Made by a program: the position numbers and the translations under genes
Source of the DNA: Paludibacter sp.
GTDB taxonomy: Bacteria > Bacteroidota > Bacteroidia > Bacteroidales > Paludibacteraceae
Assembly: GCA_031284665.1 (NCBI GenBank)
Contig: JAITXR010000344.1
Location: 1-9,175 of the forward strand
Length of the DNA stretch: 9,175 nt
Reading direction: 5' to 3'
Notes under the pieces: generated by a model
Database searches by the model: none
What the model saw: the letters and a program-made list of their open reading frames with translations, nothing else
What the model was told of the DNA's origin: nothing
In this document: positions 1 through 7,100 of the stretch, in pieces
Layout: each line of letters opens with the position of its first letter
Numbering within the stretch: position 1 is the first letter of the stretch

Positions 1-19
1 AAATCAATTAAAAAAATCT

Positions 20-1093
20 ATGGAATTAAAAAAAGACGCTAAGTATTCACTTTTAGTGGCTACAAGTATGGGAGTTCGTATTACTCCGGTGAATGGGCAG
101 CCTGTTCACAGCAGCAAAACTTTCGAAATGCAGGCTACAAGTGCCGAAACTAATGTTGCAAGTATTTCTTCGTTTTTGGGCTTGCCTGTCAAAGTTTTGA
201 CAACTTTTGTAAAGGATTCGCCTATCGCTCAACTTATTAAATCCGACCTTCGCGCTCGCAATATGGAGTACGAAGGTGTGGAAGTTACTCAGGATAATCC
301 TTGGGGTTATCGCCATCAGTTTAATATTGCCGATAGCGGCTACGGAACTCGTGGTCCTCGCGTGCAAAACGACCGCGCCGGTGAGGTGGGGCGTACTTTG
401 AACGTTAAGGATTTTGATTTGGAACGGCTTTTTGTGCGCGAAGGCGTTCAAATTCTGCATCTTTCAGGGTTAATCGGTGCGCTGTCGCCCGAAACAAGTG
501 AGTTTTGCCTGCAACTTGCCCGTTATGCAAAGAAAACAGGTACTCGCATTTCGTTCGACCTGAATTATCGCGCCTCGTTTTGGAAAGGACGCGAGAAAGA
601 ATTGCACGATATTTTTACCGAAATTGCCTCTGTTTCCGATATTTTGATTGGTAACGAGGAGGATTTCCAACTTTGTCTGGGCATCGAAGGTCCCGACGCA
701 GGTGGTAAAGGTATTGAGGCTAAAATCGACGGTTTCAAGGCTATGATTCAACGTGTGAAACAGACTTTCCCGAATGCATCGGTTTTTGCAACTACGCTGC
801 GCGAAGTGGTGAGTGTGAACGAGCATCTCTGGGGCGCAATCCTGCTGAATGGCAACGATTGGCAAGTGATTCAGCCACGCAAAATTACCGTACTCGACCG
901 TATTGGTGGCGGCGACGGCTTTGTGGGCGGACTGCTATATGCTATTCTCAAAGGTTGGGAGGCTGAAACTTGGGCGCAATTCGGTTGGGCTTCGGGTGCT
1001 TTGGCTACTACCTTCCTCACCGACTACGCACAACCTGCCGACGAAGATATGATTTGGAGTATCTGGGGCGGGAATGCACGGGTGAAACGATAA
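20..1093 (+). CDS. PfkB-family sugar kinase, KDG kinase-like
   Basis: Predicted cytoplasmic carbohydrate kinase of the ribokinase/PfkB superfamily, most like 2-keto-3-deoxygluconate (KDG) kinases, which phosphorylate KDG with ATP at the end of uronate breakdown. At 357 residues it is slightly longer than usual (about 310-345). Visible motifs: FDLNYRASFW at 179-188, GNEEDF at 211-216, and the C-terminal PfkB signature DRIGGGDGF at 293-301, whose Asp299 should be the catalytic base. The tail GGNARVKR resembles the C-terminus of KDG kinases. Oddity: the N-terminal double glycine normally preceding AExNVA is Thr40-Ser41 here (ATSAETNVA, 39-47), and the opening strand lacks the usual FGE. The substrate site may therefore differ, so I give no symbol. 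ATG 20 follows an A-rich leader; only 19 bases upstream are visible. The symporter gene lies downstream on the same strand. Kinase family is confident; substrate is inference. Confidence 0.88.
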   Translation: MELKKDAKYSLLVATSMGVRITPVNGQPVHSSKTFEMQATSAETNVASISSFLGLPVKVLTTFVKDSPIAQLIKSDLRARNMEYEGVEVTQDNPWGYRHQFNIADSGYGTRGPRVQNDRAGEVGRTLNVKDFDLERLFVREGVQILHLSGLIGALSPETSEFCLQLARYAKKTGTRISFDLNYRASFWKGREKELHDIFTEIASVSDILIGNEEDFQLCLGIEGPDAGGKGIEAKIDGFKAMIQRVKQTFPNASVFATTLREVVSVNEHLWGAILLNGNDWQVIQPRKITVLDRIGGGDGFVGGLLYAILKGWEAETWAQFGWASGALATTFLTDYAQPADEDMIWSIWGGNARVKR

Positions 1094-1098
1094 TTTTG

Positions 1099-1187
1099 AG
1101 TGATTAGTGATTAGTGATTAACATCCGAATTTGGAAGTCCCGATAGCTATCGGGACAGTAATCACTAATCGTTAATCACTTTTTTTT
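1099..1187 (+). terminator. Large hairpin with T-run after the sugar kinase gene
   Basis: Two 22-nt arms, 1099-1120 and 1159-1180, are reverse complements at 20 of 22 positions (mismatches at arm positions 9-10). They enclose a second perfect 20-bp palindrome at 1137-1156, and the right arm runs into eight T (1180-1187). The left arm is itself a tandem heptamer, AGTGATT three times. The shape fits an intrinsic terminator five bases after the kinase stop, but the parts belong to dispersed repeat families (compare 7233-7246), so it may be a repeat that happens to end transcripts. If it is not fully efficient, kinase and symporter could still be co-transcribed. Confidence 0.6.
1137..1156. repeat. 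Perfect 20-bp palindrome (CCCGATAGCTATCGGG core)
   Basis: The sequence GTCCCGATAGCTATCGGGAC reads identically on both strands. Two related C3-4/G3-4 palindromes lie at 2948-2961 and 3859-3874, also between genes. From memory, this core is a common dispersed intergenic palindrome in Bacteroidota. It forms the apex of the larger hairpin 1099-1187. Confidence 0.75.
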
Positions 1188-1211
1188 ACTTTTTATTCAA
1201 ACAAACAAAAC

Positions 1212-2783
1212 ATGAAAAACATCCTCTCCCTTTCGTCTTTAGACATTACAGTTATTGTTGCATACTTTATAATACTTATTGCTGTGGCTTTGTGGGCAAG
1301 TTACGGAAAAGGCAATAAATCCGATAATTTGTTTCTTGCCAATAAATCGCTTGGATGGTTTGCCATTGGGCTTACAATGTGGGGCACAAATGTAGGTCCG
1401 TCGATGCTCATTGCCAATTCGAGTAGCGGATACGAGAGTGGTATTGTGGCTGGTAATTTTTCGTGGTATGCTTTTCCGTTTATCTTTTTGCTTGCATTTG
1501 TTTTTGCGCCGCGTTATTTGGGTGCAAATGTTACTACATTGCCCGAATATATGGGCAAACGCTTTGGCGAACGTACCCGAAAATATCTTGCGTGGTATTC
1601 TATTATTACAATATTAATTTCGTGGTTGGGATTAACGCTTTTTTCGGGCGGCGTGTTTATGGCTCAAATTCTCGACTTCCCCTTGTGGGCTTGTATTGTT
1701 ATTCTTGTGATTTTTTCGGCAGCATTCACAATGGCAGGCGGATTAAAAGCCATTGCTTATACTAATGTCTTTCAGATGCTTTTGCTGATAGGTGTATCGG
1801 TATTGCTGGCAGTAATGGCGGTTATCAAAGTCGGAGGCGTGGGAACTGTGATTGACAGTACGCCTGCCAATTACTGGAATCTTTTCCAATCGATGAGCGA
1901 CAAAGATTTTCCATGGCTTGCCATCCTGCTTGGTTATCCTATTATGGGTGTTTGGTTTTGGTGCACCGACCAGTCGATGGTGCAAGGAGTGCTGGGTGCT
2001 AAAAACCTGCGACAAGGTCAGTTAGGAGCGAATTTTTGTGCTTGGCTGAAAATTATCGACATACCGCTTTTTATTATACCCGGCATACTCTGTTTTATTC
2101 TACTTCCCAACCTCACAAATTCTACCGATTCGTATTTGCAATTAGTCCAAACCGTTTTCCCGCAAGGGCTTATCGGGCTTGTGGTTGTGATAATGATTGC
2201 CGCTTTGATTTCCACTATCGGCTCGGCACTTAATTCGTTGAGCGCAGTTTTTACAATGGATATTTTATACAAAACAAAATCTACTGACAGTCCTAACATT
2301 GCAGATGCGAAAAAGATAAAGAAAACAGGTCGCATTGTGGTACTTGTAGGGTCGATAGTTTCGGTATTTTTGGCAATTGCCATCACTCAGATAGAAGGTT
2401 TGAGTTTCTTTAATATTTTTCAGTCGGTATTAGGATTTTTGGCTCCGCCGATGGCAGTGGCATTCCTCTTTGCGGTATTTGTGAAATTCACTTCGCACCG
2501 CGCCATAAATCTGACACTTACAGCCGGAACTGTTTTTAGTATTGCGACCGGAATTTTATATTATACGGGCAATTTGTTTTCTGACTTACATTATTTATAT
2601 ATATCGTTTGGCATTTTTGTAGTTTTGGCGGTATTTATATTAGTATTCTCGTTGCTCGACAGCGAAAATCAAAAATCCGAACTGCGATACACGCCACTGA
2701 AAATAAATCGTTCAGTAAAAATTGTTTGGGGCATTTTAATTGCAATAATGATAGGACTGTATATTTGGTTTAATGGAAACTAA
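1212..2783 (+). CDS. Sodium:solute symporter (SSS family, SGLT-like)
   Basis: Inner-membrane secondary transporter expected to couple Na+ entry to uptake of a small solute. The 523 residues are almost entirely hydrophobic segments separated by short loops, matching the 13-14 helix SSS fold and usual length (about 500-550). Family hallmarks: AGGLKAIAYTNVFQ at 175-188; WFWCTDQSMVQ at 248-258 followed by LGAKNLRQGQLG at 261-272, the SGLT-type W-C-x-D-Q-x-x-V-Q block; and ISTIGSALNSLSAVFTMDI at 333-351, the helix carrying the Ser/Thr residues of the second sodium site. There is no signal peptide. ATG 1212 follows an AT-rich leader with no Shine-Dalgarno and gives the expected short periplasmic N-terminus before helix 1. 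The substrate cannot be read from sequence. The preceding KDG kinase-like gene suggests a sugar or sugar acid, by context only. Family assignment is strong. Confidence 0.93.
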   Translation: MKNILSLSSLDITVIVAYFIILIAVALWASYGKGNKSDNLFLANKSLGWFAIGLTMWGTNVGPSMLIANSSSGYESGIVAGNFSWYAFPFIFLLAFVFAPRYLGANVTTLPEYMGKRFGERTRKYLAWYSIITILISWLGLTLFSGGVFMAQILDFPLWACIVILVIFSAAFTMAGGLKAIAYTNVFQMLLLIGVSVLLAVMAVIKVGGVGTVIDSTPANYWNLFQSMSDKDFPWLAILLGYPIMGVWFWCTDQSMVQGVLGAKNLRQGQLGANFCAWLKIIDIPLFIIPGILCFILLPNLTNSTDSYLQLVQTVFPQGLIGLVVVIMIAALISTIGSALNSLSAVFTMDILYKTKSTDSPNIADAKKIKKTGRIVVLVGSIVSVFLAIAITQIEGLSFFNIFQSVLGFLAPPMAVAFLFAVFVKFTSHRAINLTLTAGTVFSIATGILYYTGNLFSDLHYLYISFGIFVVLAVFILVFSLLDSENQKSELRYTPLKINRSVKIVWGILIAIMIGLYIWFNGN

Positions 2784-2787
2784 TGAA

Positions 2788-2850
2788 ATTAATGTGCTAA
2801 TAAACAATGTGCCAATGAAGAGCGGGATATAGCAACCTTAGCCGTCATTG
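2788..2850 (+). repeat. Direct repeat, copy A
   Basis: Two blocks recur in copy B downstream. Block 1 (2788-2808) matches 2927-2947 exactly over 21 nt. Block 2 (2811-2850) matches 2979-3018 at 39 of 40 positions. In copy A the blocks are separated by only two bases. Copy A begins five bases after the symporter stop codon. Confidence 0.9.
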
Positions 2851-2855
2851 CTGTA

Positions 2856-2909
2856 TTGTCTGAACTTTGATTTTAATATGATTTTTAAGATTACTATGAT
2901 TAAGAAACG
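2856..2909 (+). repeat. TGTCTGAA...GATT dispersed element, forward copy (X)
   Basis: Begins TTGTCTGAACTTTGATT and continues as an AT-rich, loosely periodic stretch (ATGATTTTTAAGATTACTATGATTAAG in overall pattern). Its head matches, in reverse orientation, the sequence at 3921-3948, where the complement reads TTGTCTGAATCAGGATT. I recall this TGTCTGAATCAGGATTTACAGGAT type as widespread between Bacteroidota genes. The body is diverged, so the boundary is approximate. Confidence 0.55.
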
Positions 2910-2926
2910 GAAAACAATGATTAATG

Positions 2927-3018
2927 ATTAATGTGCTAATAAACAATCCCGACACGTCGGGACAAGTTGTGGCAATTTGCCAATTAAGAGCGGGATATAG
3001 CAACCTTAGCCGTCATTG
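2927..3018 (+). repeat. Direct repeat, copy B, with inserted palindrome
   Basis: Second copy of the repeat at 2788-2850. Its two blocks are separated by 31 bases instead of 2, and the extra bases begin with the palindrome TCCCGACACGTCGGGA (2947-2962). Copy B runs directly into the full TCATTGCG element, whereas copy A breaks off at CGTCATTG and continues into a different repeat. Confidence 0.88.
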
Positions 3019-3042
3019 CGAGGGTATTTCACGAAGCAATCC
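3011..3042 (+). repeat. CGTCATTGCG...GAAGCAATCC element, forward copy (Y)
   Basis: A 32-nt unit with the ends CGTCATTGCG and GAAGCAATCC. The same two ends occur inverted at 3850-3896, on the other side of the gene at 3140-3796. This matches a dispersed intergenic repeat that I remember from many bacterial genomes, including Bacteroidota. Confidence 0.8.
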
Positions 3043-3092
3043 AGAGAATTTAGTAATGTAGAAATTGAGGAATGAAGTAATTAATGCACAAT

Positions 3093-3113
3093 GATTATAG
3101 TTTAAGAACTTAT
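3093..3113 (+). repeat. 21-nt direct repeat R, copy 1, upstream of the small secreted protein gene
   Basis: GATTATAG followed by TTTAAGAACTTAT matches 4012-4032 at 20 of 21 positions (the G at 3100 is A in copy 2). Flanks are also similar: CACAA precedes both within a few bases and A-rich sequence follows. Copy 1 ends 26 bases before ATG 3140; copy 2 ends 71 bases before ATG 4104. It could be a shared upstream control element, a 5' UTR element, or a duplication boundary. Confidence 0.75.
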
Positions 3114-3139
3114 GATAAATTCCATAAAATAAATTATTT

Positions 3140-3796
3140 ATGAAAAAAATATTAGTTATTATAACTTTGACTTTTTTTGTGCCAATTATATTTAGTCAAA
3201 ACTACAAAGTTGCGGAAAATTATATTATTCAAGAAATTGTAAAATCAAATACTCCTATACATACGCCGTTTGCGCCCGATAATTATTTTATGTTTCCGCT
3301 ATTTGGGCATTACATTGCAACAGAAAGAGATGTGCTTAATTTTATTAAAAATGATAATGTTGACAATACAAAATTGATATTATTTCTTAATGAATGGACT
3401 CCTTTTTATCTCAAAACAAATAATGTTCTGATAGACGGTTGTATTGTAGATTGGGCAAATTTCATTGACATTCTTTATTTGGGAGATACTCCAATCTATA
3501 AAATTGGCGGTAAAATGTATTTGTTACGTAAAATCAGATATGCCTATGTGGATAATATTGAGGCATTTGCACAAAAAAACAAATTACATTATAATGATGA
3601 TATTGATACTACTGAGGATTCAGATACTACCCTGATAAGTGCAAAAGAGTTTTTTAATGTTACTTATTTTCAATATTATCTTTTTACAATTGATATTATG
3701 CAAAATCATAAAAAATTAAAACAGTCTTTTTGGAAAAAACGATATGAACTTTTAAATAAGTGTTTTGATAATGATAATGAAAGTAACAATTATTAA
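3140..3796 (+). CDS. Small secreted protein of unknown function
   Basis: I do not recognise this 218-residue protein. The N-terminus is a good signal peptide: MKK, a hydrophobic stretch at residues 4-18, and a likely cleavage near Ser19/Gln20, so the product should reach the periplasm or beyond. There is no lipobox cysteine and no further membrane segment. The mature part is rich in aromatic residues, Asn and Asp, with an acidic low-complexity stretch at about 152-163 and an Asn/Asp-rich tail at 210-217. Cys101 and Cys208 are the only cysteines. Base composition is strikingly AT-rich (for example 17 G/C of 60 at 3541-3600, against 30 of 60 at 7501-7560 in pyrG), and repeats flank the gene in mirror order, which hints at a separate origin. 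ATG 3140 is chosen because it gives the signal peptide. Coding status is supported by that signal and the uninterrupted length; function is unknown. Confidence 0.8.
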   Translation: MKKILVIITLTFFVPIIFSQNYKVAENYIIQEIVKSNTPIHTPFAPDNYFMFPLFGHYIATERDVLNFIKNDNVDNTKLILFLNEWTPFYLKTNNVLIDGCIVDWANFIDILYLGDTPIYKIGGKMYLLRKIRYAYVDNIEAFAQKNKLHYNDDIDTTEDSDTTLISAKEFFNVTYFQYYLFTIDIMQNHKKLKQSFWKKRYELLNKCFDNDNESNNY

Positions 3797-3849
3797 AATC
3801 GCGAAAAGTAATATACAGTAATCAACTGAATAACAAATAATTCTATTCC

Positions 3850-3896
3850 GGATTGCTTCCCCAACACGTCGGGGTAAACTTTCCACCGCAATGACG
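3850..3896 (-). repeat. CGTCATTGCG...GAAGCAATCC element, inverted copy (Y')
   Basis: Reads GGATTGCTTC at 3850-3859 and CGCAATGACG at 3887-3896 on the plus strand, the reverse complements of the two ends of the unit at 3011-3042. It is 15 bases longer because its interior carries the imperfect palindrome CCCCAACACGTCGGGG (3859-3874), close to the one inserted in copy B at 2948-2961. Confidence 0.8.
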
Positions 3897-3920
3897 AGAT
3901 ACACAGCCGCCCGTATTTTA

Positions 3921-3948
3921 TTATCCTGTAAATCCTGATTCAGACAAA
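3921..3948 (-). repeat. TGTCTGAATCAGGATT dispersed element, inverted copy (X')
   Basis: On the minus strand this reads TTGTCTGAATCAGGATT followed by TACAGGATAA, the typical form of the element whose diverged forward copy is at 2856-2909. With Y' it makes the right half of a mirror-ordered repeat set around the gene at 3140-3796. Confidence 0.65.
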
Positions 3949-3966
3949 AAGAAAAACACATTTTTT

Positions 3967-4008
3967 GAACACGAAGCCACAAAGACAGGAAGTCACGAAA
4001 GACACAAA
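3967..4008 (+). repeat. CACGAAG/CACAAAG degenerate tandem repeat
   Basis: The stretch is built from degenerate units such as ACACGAAG, CCACAAAGACA, GTCACGAAAG and ACACAAA. I recall such ACACGAAGACACAAAG-like strings as common intergenic filler in Bacteroidota. No function is evident. Confidence 0.5.
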
Positions 4009-4011
4009 TGT

Positions 4012-4032
4012 GATTATAATTTAAGAACTTAT
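4012..4032 (+). repeat. 21-nt direct repeat R, copy 2, upstream of the VIT/vWA lipoprotein gene
   Basis: Matches 3093-3113 at 20 of 21 positions. It lies in the leader of the gene starting at 4104, so both R copies sit upstream of genes for exported proteins. Confidence 0.75.
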
Positions 4033-4103
4033 AAAATATATAAACCTTATATACCGTTATTTATATTTTATGCATTAACAAATTTCCTTAAAACGATAAA
4101 AAT

Positions 4104-7100
4104 ATGAAAACAAATTTGAAATTCATTGCTTGTGTTCTAATTATTATGTTGTCAAATTGCACATCGAAAGCAAAACAAATCGAAAATCAAGAAGTAAATC
4201 AGGAAATAACGGATAAAAATATCCAACTGCCGGATGCCAAATTGCCGGTATTAAAGGTAAAAGGCAAAGACAGTACGGAAGTTTATCTGCAATCGCTTGA
4301 GATTCAAGTAGAAGTTACAGGAAACATCGCTTCTACCAAGTACGTTATGGTGTTCAAAAACCGAACAGGCAAAATATTGGAAGGCGAATTACTTTTTCCT
4401 TTACCCGACGGCGTAACGATTAGCCACTACGCATTGGACATTAACGGAAAAATGCGCGAAGCCGTACCGGTCGAAAAAGCCAAAGCCACACAGGTTTTTG
4501 AAGAAATTGAGCAGCGGCGCATTGACCCCGGACTGCTCGAAAGAGTAGAAGGAAATAATTTCCGTACCAGAATTTATCCCATTCCGTCCAATGGAACACG
4601 AACTATTTCTATCGGTTACGAAGAAGAATTACAGGTAATAAACAACTCGTTTTATTATCGTTTGCCTATGGCTTATCAGGCGGTTATCGAAAATTTCGCC
4701 TTGAAAGCAACAGTTTGGAAAAGCAAAGCCAAACCGCAAATAAATAAGGAATTATCCGAAGAAATAATTTTTGACGAGCAGGGCGAAAATTTTGTCGCCA
4801 ATTTTACACGCAAAAACTATCAAAGCGAACGTGCATTGGTGTTTTCATTGCCTGCTCCGACCGAAATTCCGCAAATATTGATGCAATCGGCTTCGGGGAG
4901 TTACTATTTCGTAGCCTCTTGTATGCCCAAGGCTGACAAGCGTAAAAAACAATGGGGCAATCAGTTAGGAATTATTTGGGACGCTTCGCTAAGCGGATTG
5001 CAACGCGATATTAATAAGGAATTGGATGTGTTGGATTTGATTATCAAAGAAAAAAAAGACCTTTCCATTTCGCTGTATTTATTGAATAACAGGCTGACTA
5101 AAAACGGCACATATAACATCAAAAACGGGAATTGGGCAGATTTGCGAAAAGCGTTAGAATCAGTTACTTACGATGGAGGAACAAATTTTAGTGCCATACG
5201 GTTAAAAAATATTTTATCCAACGAATTTTTATTCTTTTCCGATGGACTTTCTTCGCTGAGCGATGCTGACTTTGTTGCTTTGAGTACGGAAATTAAAAAT
5301 CATCCCATTCATTGCATCGTGTCTTCTGCCAAAGTCGATTACAGTTCGATGAAATGGATTGCTGCACAGACAAACGGTAAGTTTATCAATTTGAATGCTT
5401 TATCTTCGGCTAATCTCAAAAATGAATTACTGTACGAAACACTACATTTTTTGGGTGTAGAAACAAATAATGCTGTCAGCGAAGTGCATCCTTCTGTTTC
5501 AACGCCGGTAAATGGCAACTTTTCCATTGCCGGAATATTAAACGGTAATCAGGCAAATCTGACATTGCGTTTTGGTTATGGCAACAAAATCGAAGAACGA
5601 ATAACTGTAAAACTTAACAGCAAAGAGGCGCAGAAGCAGGGAAATGTACATCGTATTTGGGCGCAGAAAAAAATCAACGAATTGGATATGCGCTATGAAA
5701 AAAACAAGGACGAATTGACCGCACTTGGACAACAATTCGGTATCGTTACCCGCAATACATCGCTTATTGTACTCGAAACGCTGCAGGATTATATTACATA
5801 TAATATTGTTCCTCCTGCCGAATTGCAAGCCGAATATTTCCGCGTAAAAAAAGGACAAAACGAAGAAGCAATTCGTCGCCATAAAGACTTTTTAAATGCT
5901 GCTTTATCTGCCTCCAAAAATTTGCAGGAATGGTGGAATACGGATTTTAAAGCAACAAAACCTAAATATCCGCAACCGGATAAAGACGATGCGATTATAG
6001 AAAACATTGTTGTGAGGTCTTCTGATGAAGTACGTGCACAATCCGATAGGTTTGAAAGTAATATGTCTATTTCGACTGCTGATGTCCAGAGTAATGATGC
6101 TGGAATGCTTATAGAAGATATAACAGTAGCAGTAGAACAAATGCCACGTTTCCCCGGCAGTAGTACAAGTATCGACTTAAAATCAACAGAAGAAATTGCT
6201 TCTCATACTTCACAACCGCATATCAAACTTGCCCCAATTAAACAGGACAATGAATATATAAAACAGTTGACAGGAAAAGCGGATGACGATTACAAAATAT
6301 ACCTGAAACTTCGTCCGGATTATATCAACACACCTGCATTTTATTTTGATATGGCGGATTGGTTTTTTAAACTCAACGACCGAGAAAAAGCCATCCGAAT
6401 TTTGACTTCCATTGCCGATATTGATTTGGAAAACGCTTCGCTTTACCGTTTATTGGGCTATCGTTTAAAGGAATATAAAGAATATGCACTCGAAGCCTAC
6501 ATTTGCAAAAAAGTAATTCAATGGCGACCAATGGAGCCGCAAAGTTACCGCGATTATGCGCTGGCATTGGCGGATAACGGGCTACATCAAGCAGCATTAG
6601 ACAGTTTGTATTCAGTTATCACACAATCATACGCACAGAATATCAATACCCGAAGTGGTGGAATTGAAGAAGTAGTTGTTACGGAATTAAATAATCTGAT
6701 AGCGAAAGACAGTAAACTAAATATTTCCGCGATTGATAACAAACTTATAAAAGCATTACCTGTTGATATTCGGGTGGTTATCAATTGGAATATGAACAAT
6801 ACGGATATTGATTTGCATGTAAAAGACCCGAATGGTGAAGTTTGTTTTTATAGCCATCGGACAACGGCGATTGGCGGGCGTATCAGTCAGGATATTACAC
6901 AGGGCTATGGACCGGAACAATTTTTATTGAAAAAAGCCATAAAAGGTAAATACGAGGTATTTGTAAATTACTTTGGCGATTCGCAGGTGAAAACAGAAGG
7001 ACCTTCGACCGTTATGGCGGAAATTTACAGCAAATATGCCGACAAAAGCGAAGAACGTCAAGTAGTTTGCCTGCAAATGTCAAAAGAAAGTAAAAAAACA

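Larger units (their letters stand above)
2784..3139. other. Gene-free spacer made largely of repeats (356 bp)
   Basis: No convincing coding sequence is present. The stretch is a mosaic: repeat copy A (2788-2850), a diverged TGTCTGAA-type element (2856-2909), repeat copy B with an inserted palindrome (2927-3018), a TCATTGCG...GAAGCAATCC element (3011-3042), an AT-rich AGGAATGAAG-type piece (about 3061-3090), and the first copy of a 21-nt direct repeat (3093-3113) ahead of the gene at 3140. I see no clear Bacteroidota promoter (TTTG plus TAnnTTTG) in it. Confidence 0.8.
3797..4103. other. Gene-free spacer with inverted repeat copies (307 bp)
   Basis: No gene is seen. In order it holds plain AT-rich sequence to about 3849, the inverted TCATTGCG element (3850-3896), the inverted TGTCTGAA element (3921-3948), a CACGAAG/CACAAAG-type repeat (3967-4008), direct repeat copy 2 (4012-4032), and a very AT-rich leader before ATG 4104. 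That leader includes TATATTTT at 4062-4069, one base off the TAnnTTTG box, with no matching -33 TTTG. Confidence 0.75.

Noticed and set aside
53..865. Two minus-strand open frames (53-460, 470-865) inside the sugar kinase gene
   Set aside because: Both are antisense to a gene with clear PfkB motifs; Cys/His/Thr-rich translations without domain patterns are typical of shadow frames.
1187..1194. TACTTTTT as a -7 promoter box for the symporter gene
   Set aside because: It misses the final G of TAnnTTTG, overlaps the terminator T-run, and has no TTTG at the -33 position.
2018..2386. Minus-strand open frame of 122 codons inside the symporter gene
   Set aside because: It is antisense to transmembrane segments of a confident SSS protein and has no family features.
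2788..3042. CRISPR array
   Set aside because: Only two long copies with unequal interior, no regular spacers, and no cas genes; the units match dispersed intergenic repeats instead.
3752..3982. 76-codon minus-strand open frame across the 3797-4103 spacer
   Set aside because: It is composed mostly of the inverted dispersed repeats and the antisense of the tail of the secreted-protein gene; no start context or motif supports it.
4062..4069. TATATTTT as a -7 promoter box for the lipoprotein gene
   Set aside because: One mismatch in an extremely AT-rich stretch and no -33 partner; chance matches are expected there, so it is only mentioned in the spacer entry.
2784..4103. Insertion sequence or transposon
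   Set aside because: The mirrored repeats prompted this, but the only gene inside is a secreted protein with no transposase features, and no target-site duplication could be assigned; kept only as a hypothesis in the findings.
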